Below, piece after piece: positions 42,515 through 49,464 of a stretch of DNA of 64,000 nucleotides. The notes beneath the pieces are model-generated. The model worked only from the letters and a program-made list of their open reading frames with translations. It did no database searches and had not been told where the DNA came from. Where the stretch lies: contig JAFVWO010000029.1 in the NCBI GenBank assembly GCA_017501625.1, positions 1 to 64,000 on the forward strand. The letters are read 5' to 3'. Position 1 is the first letter of the stretch; the number at the start of each line of letters is the position of its first letter. This DNA is from Alistipes sp. Its GTDB lineage: Bacteria > Bacteroidota > Bacteroidia > Bacteroidales > Rikenellaceae. Position numbers and translations under genes: made by a program.

Positions 42515-44335
42515 TTACATTTTATCGTTTGTGCAGTCTACGAGCGACATGCGGCATTGTGCACAGTCGAAGTCGAGGCGGTAGCGATGTCTGCCATGCT
42601 CCAAGTAGAGCGTATCACGCAGTTTGGTACCCCTCTTTAGACACTCGCCAATCTCGCGGCGCAAGCAGTAGCTCGACTCCATCACACGCTCGCCCACGGT
42701 CGTAGCCCAGCTGTCCAAGCCCTCGACGATATGTTCCACGCCATGGCGCTTATAGAAGGCTCGCGAGAGCGAGTTTACGACATTGTGCTGTGGCGTGAGG
42801 CGCTTCACGGGGTACTCTATGGCGCTATTCTCGCCACGCACGTATTGTTGAGTGTGTTCCGTTGCCACCCTCGCTGCAGCCAACAGCGACAGCGCCTCGC
42901 GGCGAATCTCCGCAAGGAGTTTAGCCGTAGCGAACCACTCGGCACCCACGACATCTACGCGCGTAACACGAAATATGCTATCGCCACTCTTTGCCATCTG
43001 CTCCTCGGCCACCGAGCGCATCTTATCGGCACTCTTCGACCCTTCGAGCGCCACGCTACGCTCAACGCTCACCGTATGTCCCTCCTCGTCGGTATATGTC
43101 GCCATGACGCCATCGCCTGTCAACATAAGGCGACACGTTGCATCTATGGCGCGACGTATACGGCTACGCTCCACCATCTGCGTGAAGCGGTGGTCGTAGT
43201 TGCGGTATATCTCCATGCCGGCCTTGATGCCATCCATGCGGTTGGGAACAATAACATCGCCCTCAACGTGGTTTATATTCGTGCCGATGACACCCTCTCC
43301 CGAGGTGAAGCATACACCATCACCCGCAGCCAAGGGTACGCGGCCAACGATGCGCAGGCCACGACGACCAACGACAGCGACAGAGCCTATATACTCGCCC
43401 ACGGCCTTGGGCGTATTGAACGAGGCGACACCCGCACGCTTGCCCGAGAACATATACTCGCCACCATCGCGCGTAAAACTCTTCTTCCTGTCGGGCGTGA
43501 ACTCAACCTCCGAGCGCCCCACAGACGAGCGCCGACAGTCGGGGCGCGTGGCAAGCGCCTCGTCAATCTTCCGGCGGTAGTAGCTCACGACATTCTTTAT
43601 GTAGTTATCATCCTTGAGTCGTCCCTCAATCTTAAACGACATAACACCCGCATCTATGAGGTCACCGATACGCTCCGAGAGGTCGAAATCCTTGACCGAG
43701 AGGAGGTGTTTTCCTCTGATAAGCTTCTCTCCACTACCCGTAACCAAATCGTAGGTGAGGCGGCATGGCTGCGAACACTCGCCCCTATTTCCCGAGCGCG
43801 ACGACTGCGAGCGCGAGAGGTAGCACCTGCCACTATGACCCACACATATTGCGCCATGGACGAAACACTCGAGGTCGACGGTCGTAGCCCTGCGTATAGC
43901 CCTAATCTCGTCGAGCGACAGGGCACGCTCCAAGATAACACGCTCAAAGCCACACTCCTCCAAGAAGTGAGCACCCTCCGCGGTCATGTTACACACCTGT
44001 GTCGAGGCGTGGAGAGCCACAGGAAGGCCCATCTCATGATATGCCATATCCTGAACAATGAGGGCGTCGACACCCACATCTATAAGCTCGCGGGCAAGCC
44101 TCTCAGCGGCTCTAAGCTCGCTCTCGTAGAGTATGGTGTTGAGCGTGACAAAGACCTTAACACCAAAGAGATGGGCGTAGTCAACTACACGGGCTATGTC
44201 GGCCGTAGAGTTCGTCGCAGCACGGCGCGCACCAAAGCCCTCAGCACCGATATACAAGGCATCGGCACCGCAATCCACAGCAGCGATGGCGGCATCGTAG
44301 TCGCGCGCGGGCGATAGCAACTCTATATATCTCAT
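42515..44335 (-). CDS. Peptidase U32-family protein (RlhA/TrhP-like)
   Basis: About 606 residues. MRYIELLSPARDYDAAIAAV opens the U32 TIM-barrel. The conserved cysteine cluster (HGAICVGHSGRCYLS then RGECSQPCRLTYD, about 160-200) probably holds an Fe-S centre. A long C-terminal extension (about 380-606) fits the DUF3656-containing RlhA form. RlhA and TrhP hydroxylate C or U in rRNA and tRNA using prephenate (family knowledge), which fits the neighbouring methyltransferase. Start candidates are 44356, 44347 and 44335. The -7 box at 44372-44379 excludes the open start at 44374; 44335 matches the family N terminus. The antisense frame covering the gene is not real. Confidence 0.88.
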   Translation of the reverse strand: MRYIELLSPARDYDAAIAAVDCGADALYIGAEGFGARRAATNSTADIARVVDYAHLFGVKVFVTLNTILYESELRAAERLARELIDVGVDALIVQDMAYHEMGLPVALHASTQVCNMTAEGAHFLEECGFERVILERALSLDEIRAIRRATTVDLECFVHGAICVGHSGRCYLSRSQSSRSGNRGECSQPCRLTYDLVTGSGEKLIRGKHLLSVKDFDLSERIGDLIDAGVMSFKIEGRLKDDNYIKNVVSYYRRKIDEALATRPDCRRSSVGRSEVEFTPDRKKSFTRDGGEYMFSGKRAGVASFNTPKAVGEYIGSVAVVGRRGLRIVGRVPLAAGDGVCFTSGEGVIGTNINHVEGDVIVPNRMDGIKAGMEIYRNYDHRFTQMVERSRIRRAIDATCRLMLTGDGVMATYTDEEGHTVSVERSVALEGSKSADKMRSVAEEQMAKSGDSIFRVTRVDVVGAEWFATAKLLAEIRREALSLLAAARVATEHTQQYVRGENSAIEYPVKRLTPQHNVVNSLSRAFYKRHGVEHIVEGLDSWATTVGERVMESSYCLRREIGECLKRGTKLRDTLYLEHGRHRYRLDFDCAQCRMSLVDCTNDKM

Positions 44336-44371
44336 TTTAGCACTCATGACAGACATATATATACAATTGTA

Positions 44372-44379
44372 CAAAGGTA
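44372..44379 (-). promoter_or_regulatory. -7 box of the U32-to-S41 run
   Basis: TACCTTTG on the minus strand, with the start of transcription near 44365. It may drive U32, methyltransferase, chrA pair, pcrA, GT2, nth and S41, which are all nearly contiguous. Confidence 0.6.
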
Positions 44380-44426
44380 CGAAAAATTTAATTACTATTT
44401 GCTAATTAGTATTCGAAAAAAAGTTG

Positions 44427-44434
44427 TATCTTTG
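44427..44434 (+). promoter_or_regulatory. -7 box of serS promoter
   Basis: TATCTTTG matches the -7 consensus; the -33 box is uncertain. It implies start near 44441 and the ATG at 44465 for serS. Confidence 0.6.
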
Positions 44435-44464
44435 TCTTTCGAATGTGAATTTAAACAACAAACT

Positions 44465-45736
44465 ATGCTTACACTAAAGCAATTACGCGATAACAGGGAG
44501 GAGGCCATTCGCCGCCTTCAGAAGAAGGGTGTGGATGCTACCACCATAATCGACCGCATCGAGGAGCTTGACGACCGTCGTAAGGCACTGCAGGCGGAGC
44601 TCGATGCTTGCCTCGCAGAGCAAAATCAGGCAGCAAAGCAGATTGGCGCACTCATGGGCAAGGGTCTTAAGGAGGAGGCTGAGGCCAAGAAGCAGGAGGT
44701 TGCTGCACTCAAGGGTCGCTCAAACGAACTGAAGGAGGAGTCGGACAAGGTTGCTGTAGAGCTCCAGAACGAGATAGTAAAGCTCCCCAACCTCCCCGCA
44801 GAGATAGTCCCCGAGGGTCGCACGGCAGAGGATAATGTTGTGGTTAAGCTCGTGGAGAACTACACAGAGCTTCCGAGCGAGCCACTGCCCCACTGGGAGC
44901 TTGCCAAGAAGTACGACATCATAGATTTCGACCTCGGCGTGAAGCTCACAGGCGCAGGCTTCCCCGTATACAAGGGTAAGGGCGCAAGACTCCAGCGTGC
45001 CCTCAGAAACGACTTCCTCGACTGCAACACGAAGGCAGGATATCAGGAGGTTGAGCCCCCAATCATGGTAAATGAGGCCTCGGGCTTCGGCACAGGACAG
45101 CTCCCCGACAAGGAGGGTCAGATGTACCATGCCACAGCCGACGGCTACTACCTCGTGCCCACAGCCGAGGTGCCCGTGACTAACATCTTCCGCGATGTCA
45201 TCCTCGAGCAGAGCGAGCTACCGGTGAAGATGACGGCCTACACCCCATGTTTCCGTCGCGAGGCAGGCTCGTATGGCAAGGATGTGCGCGGTCTGAACCG
45301 CCTGCACCAGTTCGACAAGGTGGAGATTGTGCAGGTGTCGCACCCCGACAAATCATACGAGGCACTCGATAAGATGGTCGCTCATGTCGAGAGCATCGTA
45401 GCATCGCTCGGCCTACCCTATCGTATCTTGCGCCTCTGTGGTGGCGACATGTCGTTCACCTCGGCGCTCACATACGACTTCGAGGTATACTCTGAGGCAC
45501 AGAAGCGCTGGCTGGAGGTGTCGTCAGTATCGAACTTCGAGGCGTTCCAAGCAAACCGCCTGAAGCTGCGCTATCGCGACGATAACCGCAAAACGCAGTT
45601 GTGTCATACGCTGAATGGCTCGTCTCTTGCACTGCCACGTATCGTGGCAGCACTGCTCGAAAACAACCAAACGGAGGATGGAATACGCATACCCGAAGCA
45701 TTAATTCCGTATACAGGGTTTGATTTTATAAAATAA
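44465..45736 (+). CDS. serS: Seryl-tRNA synthetase
   Basis: Charges tRNA-Ser. About 423 residues, the usual length. An N-terminal coiled-coil arm (about 1-110, with charged helical heptads) is followed by the class II catalytic core: motif 2 FRREAGSYGKDVRGLNRLHQFDKVE and motif 3 NGSSLALPRIVAALLENNQ. The open frame begins 66 bases upstream, but the typical start MLTLKQLRDNREEAI and the -7 box both favour 44465. Confidence 0.95.
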   Translation: MLTLKQLRDNREEAIRRLQKKGVDATTIIDRIEELDDRRKALQAELDACLAEQNQAAKQIGALMGKGLKEEAEAKKQEVAALKGRSNELKEESDKVAVELQNEIVKLPNLPAEIVPEGRTAEDNVVVKLVENYTELPSEPLPHWELAKKYDIIDFDLGVKLTGAGFPVYKGKGARLQRALRNDFLDCNTKAGYQEVEPPIMVNEASGFGTGQLPDKEGQMYHATADGYYLVPTAEVPVTNIFRDVILEQSELPVKMTAYTPCFRREAGSYGKDVRGLNRLHQFDKVEIVQVSHPDKSYEALDKMVAHVESIVASLGLPYRILRLCGGDMSFTSALTYDFEVYSEAQKRWLEVSSVSNFEAFQANRLKLRYRDDNRKTQLCHTLNGSSLALPRIVAALLENNQTEDGIRIPEALIPYTGFDFIK

Positions 45737-45748
45737 TTACTATATTTG
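45719..45748 (+). promoter_or_regulatory. Promoter of ferredoxin gene, starting inside serS
   Basis: TTTG (45719-45722), 18 bases and TATATTTG (45741-45748). The -33 box lies within the last codons of serS. Confidence 0.65.
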
Positions 45749-45787
45749 CACTATAAAATAGTATTCACTCATTAAAAACTATAAGTT

Positions 45788-45958
45788 ATGGCTTACAAAA
45801 TTTCAGATTCTTGCGTTGCATGTGGTACATGTATCGACGAGTGCCCCGTTGAGGCTATTTCAGCAGGTGATATCATGGTAATCGATCCCAGCAAGTGCAT
45901 CGACTGCGGCACATGCGCAGGCGTTTGCCCTTCAGAGGCTATCGCTCCCGAGGAGTAA
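45788..45958 (+). CDS. Small 2[4Fe-4S] ferredoxin
   Basis: A 56-residue protein beginning MAYKISDSCVACGTCIDECP. Two cluster motifs of the form C-x2-C-x2-C-x3-C-P are complete: CVACGTCIDECP and CIDCGTCAGVCP. This is the classic clostridial-type ferredoxin length (about 55). It is a low-potential electron carrier for pyruvate:ferredoxin oxidoreductase, hydrogenase or related enzymes in anaerobes; the partners are not in the window. It has its own promoter and a terminator hairpin 20 bases after the stop. Confidence 0.95.
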   Translation: MAYKISDSCVACGTCIDECPVEAISAGDIMVIDPSKCIDCGTCAGVCPSEAIAPEE

Positions 45959-45977
45959 TCGTTACGTGGTAAAATGT

Positions 45978-46005
45978 AAGAGGCGAGTCATTGGACTCGC
46001 CTCTT
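45978..46005. terminator. Bidirectional terminator shared by ferredoxin and 45988 gene
   Basis: AAGAGGCGAGTC (45978-45989) pairs with GACTCGCCTCTT (45994-46005), with a 4-base loop and a T-rich run. The right arm also encodes the C-terminal KKRRVQ of the convergent gene, so hairpin and coding sequence overlap. Confidence 0.88.
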
Positions 46006-46599
46006 CTTTTTGGGCTCGAACTCGACATACTCCGTATAGACAAGCTCGGTGTGGGGGTTTGACGACCATATCTCTTGACGTATGCCCTTGGTGCCATACC
46101 GAATAAAGAGAAACTTACGCGGCACGCGGTGGATGACTTGGCGCAGCGTATCGACGGAGTGGAGCGCAAAATTGAGGCTATCGCCCCACACTACGCCCTC
46201 GACTCTGCTCCACCTATCCTCCGTGGCGAATAGGCGCACGGTATCACGCACAGTATCGCGCAGGATGATGGTATCGCGGAGCGGCATAGCAGCCTCATAG
46301 AGACTCCTCGTAGCACTCACAACATAACTCTCGGCACGGCGCAGGCGTATGCCCAAGGAGCGGATGGCCTCAGCATCACGAGCCCTATACTCCTTAAACT
46401 CCGCCACGCTAAGTTCTAAAGCCTCGACCCTCGCGGCCGACTCATCGGCCTTTGTGCGGTAGAGCATCACGCTCTGCATCAGCGCATGTTGATTACGCCT
46501 TAGTGATTCGTTCTCTTGGGCATAGCGACGAACAACAACGAGCGACACGACAAGTGCCGCAAGGAGAGCAACAGCTCCCCACGATAAAAACTTTCTCAT
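45988..46599 (-). CDS. Membrane-anchored coiled-coil protein (DUF6549-like)
   Basis: A 203-residue protein with one N-terminal membrane helix (about 6-24). A long charged helix follows (about 27-105), probably a coiled coil, then a short beta-rich C-terminal domain (LRDTIILRDTVRDTVRLF, then WSRVEGVVWGDSLNFALHS). Similar proteins occur in Bacteroides phage and conjugative regions, but no mobile genes are near. Function unknown. The basic tail KKRRVQ is coded by the terminator arm. Confidence 0.7.
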   Translation of the reverse strand: MRKFLSWGAVALLAALVVSLVVVRRYAQENESLRRNQHALMQSVMLYRTKADESAARVEALELSVAEFKEYRARDAEAIRSLGIRLRRAESYVVSATRSLYEAAMPLRDTIILRDTVRDTVRLFATEDRWSRVEGVVWGDSLNFALHSVDTLRQVIHRVPRKFLFIRYGTKGIRQEIWSSNPHTELVYTEYVEFEPKKKRRVQ

Positions 46600-46628
46600 A
46601 GATATAAGATAAAAGGATTTGTACCCCG

Positions 46629-46636
46629 CAAAGATA
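46629..46636 (-). promoter_or_regulatory. -7 box of the 45988 gene
   Basis: TATCTTTG on the minus strand, 30 bases before the ATG. Confidence 0.55.
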
Positions 46637-46721
46637 CAATCCGCGGAGTAGAAATCCTTTCTACATTTTTTAGAAAATTTTAGGGATAATAGAGAGGTTA
46701 GATTTGGCCTATAACAAAAAG

Positions 46722-46764
46722 GAGTGCCTTGGGATAGTACTACAATGTACAGCCCAAGGCACTC
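46722..46764 (-). terminator. Hairpin terminator with GTAC-GTAC core, second copy
   Basis: GAGTGCCTTGGG (46722-46733) pairs with CCCAAGGCACTC (46753-46764). The loop repeats the GTAC...GTAC pattern of 13881-13921, while the stem sequence is entirely different. On the minus strand CCTTTTTG follows, so it can end the MFS transcript. Confidence 0.8.
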
Positions 46765-46771
46765 TATTTTT

Positions 46772-46810
46772 AGGGATGTGGATGACTAAAAAGTAACTTA
46801 GCCAGTCCCT
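46772..46810 (-). terminator. Degenerate hairpin with GACTAA core
   Basis: AGGGA (46772-46776) and TCCCT (46806-46810) bracket GACTAA (46784-46789) and TTAG (46798-46801). The pairing is weak, but the sequence matches the hairpin family at 1525, 15338, 21904 and 26495. It lies next to the GTAC hairpin, as at 13931. Confidence 0.5.
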
Positions 46811-46819
46811 GATACTCAA

Positions 46820-46939
46820 GAGAGTGAATAAAAGGATGTAGTTTTAGGCCTGCGAAGCCCGAAAAACCGCAGTTTACTTGGCGTAAATGAGGATTTTGAG
46901 GGCAAGCATAACGACAAAATACACTTTTTATTCACTCTC
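46820..46939. repeat. 120-bp dispersed element, copy 2
   Basis: The inverted ends GAGAGTGAATAAAAGG (46820-46835) and CTTTTTATTCACTCTC (46924-46939) have one mismatch. The interior is nearly identical to 21946-22065. The variable bases near the tips (AGGCTG/AGAGTG) are matched by complementary changes on the other side. It lies 15 bases beyond the MFS stop. Confidence 0.9.
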
Positions 46940-46953
46940 CTTATCACATCAAA

Positions 46954-48243
46954 TTACTCCGTTTTGATATCCTTATTCACATTCTTCGAGCCGATAAGGG
47001 CATAGTAGAGAAGGTAGGCAAGACCTGCGACAATCACCCAGTAGCTTGTGAGATAGCTACCAGTCCAGTCGACGATGCCATTCTGCAAGAGCGGGAGGAT
47101 ACCACCACCGCAAACAAGTGCCATGAAGATACCCGAAGCCTTCTCGGTATACTTACCCAAGCCCTCGACAGCGAGGTTGAAGATGCCGCCCCACATAACC
47201 GATGTGCAGAGACCGCACAACACCAAGAGCGCCGCATTGATAGGCACCTCAGCCATGCCGAAGCCCTCAGTACCCTTGAATACGGGGAGGTTGACAGCGA
47301 TGCTGCTCGGGAGGAAGATGGCACCAATGACCAAGCAAAGGCCTATGACAGACACCGACGTGAGCATAGACTTAGCCGACACCTTAGCACCCAAGGCTGC
47401 GCCTGCAAGACGGCCAAAGAACATCAATAACCAATATGTCGCAGCAACGGTTGAGGCGATAGTCTCGGCATTGGGGTTTTCGCCAAGGCCACCATTCTGC
47501 AACCACTTCTGCAAGACGTTGGGAATACCTACCTCAACACCTACATATATAAATATGGCGATGGCGCCCAAAACAAAGTGACGGAACGACATGGGGCCAA
47601 TCTTCGAGTCGCTCTTCTCGGCCGCAACCGCTGAGGTGTTCTCGGGAATGTCGGTAAGGATGATGACGATGAAGGCCAACGCGAAGATAGCCAACGCGAT
47701 GAACATCAAGGGGAAGACCTGCTTAATCTCGGCATCGACAATGCTCGGGACAAAGACTCCCGACAGGAAGATTACGGCAGTGCCCATGAACGAGTTGAAC
47801 GCGCCACCCACCTGCAAGAGCTGATTACCGCGGTTACCACCACCGGCAAGCTTGTTAAGCATGGGGTTGACAACGATATTAAGCATACACATCGAGAAGC
47901 CCGCAATAAATGCACCGAGGAGGTATACGCCAAAGGCTACATTGCCTTGCAACAGACCGGCGATGGTCTGCACGCCGACACCCGTGAAGCCTACGAGGAC
48001 GGCAGCGAGGGCTGTAAATTTGTAACCACGCTTCTGGAGAAGGTTACCCGCAGGGATACCCATACACGCATAGGCGATGAAGTTGGCGAAGACGCCAAGC
48101 GTACCCATCCAGTTGGCTACGTCGAACTGGTTCTTCAAAACATCACCCATGGGCGATGCGAGGTTGGTAACAAACGATATCATTCCGAATAGGAGAATCA
48201 TAACGATGATAGCCAACAGATTACCTTTCTTTTGTGTACTCAT
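46954..48243 (-). CDS. FucP-type MFS sugar permease
   Basis: A 429-residue, 12-helix major facilitator of the fucose-galactose-hexose symporter group. Helix 1-2 contains FVTNLASPMGDVLKNQF and the family stretch GIPAGNLLQKRGYKF. GGGNRGNQLLQVGGAFNSFMGTAV lies near residue 135. The substrate (fucose, glucose, N-acetylglucosamine or other hexose) cannot be told from sequence. No sugar catabolic genes are adjacent; the polyprenyl synthase gene precedes it by 28 bases. Confidence 0.88.
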   Translation of the reverse strand: MSTQKKGNLLAIIVMILLFGMISFVTNLASPMGDVLKNQFDVANWMGTLGVFANFIAYACMGIPAGNLLQKRGYKFTALAAVLVGFTGVGVQTIAGLLQGNVAFGVYLLGAFIAGFSMCMLNIVVNPMLNKLAGGGNRGNQLLQVGGAFNSFMGTAVIFLSGVFVPSIVDAEIKQVFPLMFIALAIFALAFIVIILTDIPENTSAVAAEKSDSKIGPMSFRHFVLGAIAIFIYVGVEVGIPNVLQKWLQNGGLGENPNAETIASTVAATYWLLMFFGRLAGAALGAKVSAKSMLTSVSVIGLCLVIGAIFLPSSIAVNLPVFKGTEGFGMAEVPINAALLVLCGLCTSVMWGGIFNLAVEGLGKYTEKASGIFMALVCGGGILPLLQNGIVDWTGSYLTSYWVIVAGLAYLLYYALIGSKNVNKDIKTE

Positions 48244-48271
48244 AATGTTATAGTTTTAGATTGATTATACT

Positions 48272-49282
48272 CTACATGTCACGCTCGGCAATAAATGTGC
48301 ACAGGTTCATCATAGCCTCGCGATATGGCGACTCGGGATATTTGGCCAGCAGGTGCATGGCACGCGACAGGTAGGCGTGCATCGTCGCCGAGGCATGCTC
48401 GGCACCGCGCCCCTCATCGACAAAGTGCTGTATGGCATCTACCGCATCGCTATCTACATCGCAGCGCTTAAGCTTCTCGATAACCTCTGCACGGCGCTCC
48501 TCCGTAGTGCGCTCCATAACCTCGATAAGCGGCAGCGTTATCTTATGCTCACGCAGGTCATTATTTACTGGCTTGCCGGTGTTGTTGTGGCGATTGTAGT
48601 CGAGGATGTCGTCCTGAATTTGGAACGCCATGCCTATAGCCTCGCCAAACTTACGCATCCTATCCACCTCCTCGCGCGAGGCCCCCACAGAGAGGGCTCC
48701 GAGGGCGGCGGCAACACCTATGAGGCTCGCCGTCTTGCGGTAGATGATATCGAAGTATGCATCACGCGTGGTATCGTAACTATTGGCATGCTGGCTCTGG
48801 AGCACCTCACCCTCACATAGTGTCGCCATGGCCGAGCCCACATACGACACGAGGTCGTACTGCGCACTTGCCATGCCCAACGACATTGTGCGAGCAAGGA
48901 TGTAGTCGCCGAGGATTACGGCCATGTTGCTCTGCCACTTGGCATTCACCGAGGGCTTGCCACGGCGCTCCGCGGCATCATCGAGCACATCGTCGTGGAT
49001 GAGCGAGGCGGTGTGAATCATCTCCACGAGCATCGCTGCGAGATATGTTCGCTTCGAGCATACACGCTCCGTGCCGACCTCCATTGTGGCACTCTGTGTC
49101 GAGCATAGCGATGCTGCGAGCATGGTGAGAATAGGGCGCACGCCCTTACCGCGCGATGATAGTGCATAGGTAAGCATCTCCTGAAGGAGTTCGCCCTCGG
49201 CACTAAAATTATCGGCAACAAACGCATCAAAAGCCTCTAAATCGGCAAGAATGGGTTTACGTATTACGTCTATTGATATCAT
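48272..49282 (-). CDS. Polyprenyl diphosphate synthase (long-chain type)
   Basis: Adds isopentenyl units to make the polyprenyl tail of menaquinone (hepta- or octaprenyl). About 336 residues from ATG at 49282 (MISIDVIRKPI); the open frame extends to 49324, but the -7 box at 49302-49309 excludes it. The two aspartate-rich motifs HDDVLDDAAERRG (about 93) and QIQDDILDYN (about 221) and the entry GKGVRPILTML are present. The chain length cannot be read by eye. Together with menG it points to menaquinone-based respiration. Gene names ispB or hepT would be guesses. Confidence 0.88.
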   Translation of the reverse strand: MISIDVIRKPILADLEAFDAFVADNFSAEGELLQEMLTYALSSRGKGVRPILTMLAASLCSTQSATMEVGTERVCSKRTYLAAMLVEMIHTASLIHDDVLDDAAERRGKPSVNAKWQSNMAVILGDYILARTMSLGMASAQYDLVSYVGSAMATLCEGEVLQSQHANSYDTTRDAYFDIIYRKTASLIGVAAALGALSVGASREEVDRMRKFGEAIGMAFQIQDDILDYNRHNNTGKPVNNDLREHKITLPLIEVMERTTEERRAEVIEKLKRCDVDSDAVDAIQHFVDEGRGAEHASATMHAYLSRAMHLLAKYPESPYREAMMNLCTFIAERDM

Positions 49283-49301
49283 AACACCAGCATTGAACAA
49301 G

Positions 49302-49309
49302 CAAAGGTA
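49302..49309 (-). promoter_or_regulatory. -7 box of the polyprenyl synthase gene
   Basis: TACCTTTG on the minus strand, about 20 bases before the chosen ATG at 49282. Confidence 0.55.
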
Positions 49310-49408
49310 ATACTTTTTTCGCAAATCTTAATTAGGAATGAGTAATTTGTAGATTTTTAGTGTTGTTCTATCAACGATAGTGCAATAATCGTTTGGTACT
49401 TAATAAAA

Positions 49409-49436
49409 GAGCTGGAGCAACAAAGCGCTCCAGCTC
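49409..49436. terminator. Terminator of the large lipoprotein genes
   Basis: GAGCTGGAGC (49409-49418) pairs with GCTCCAGCTC (49427-49436) around an 8-base loop. On the minus strand TTTTATTA follows, so it ends the 49465 transcript. Confidence 0.88.
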
Positions 49437-49464
49437 ATTATCAGTTGTTAATCAGCAAATCGTA

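Noticed and set aside
42731..44317. 528-codon open frame opposite the U32 gene
   Set aside because: It lies exactly antisense to a recognisable U32 protein and shows no domain or coding pattern; long antisense frames are common in this codon usage.
45988..46599. Prophage or conjugative element because of the DUF6549-like protein
   Set aside because: No integrase, portal, relaxase or other mobile gene is nearby, and the flanks are housekeeping genes.
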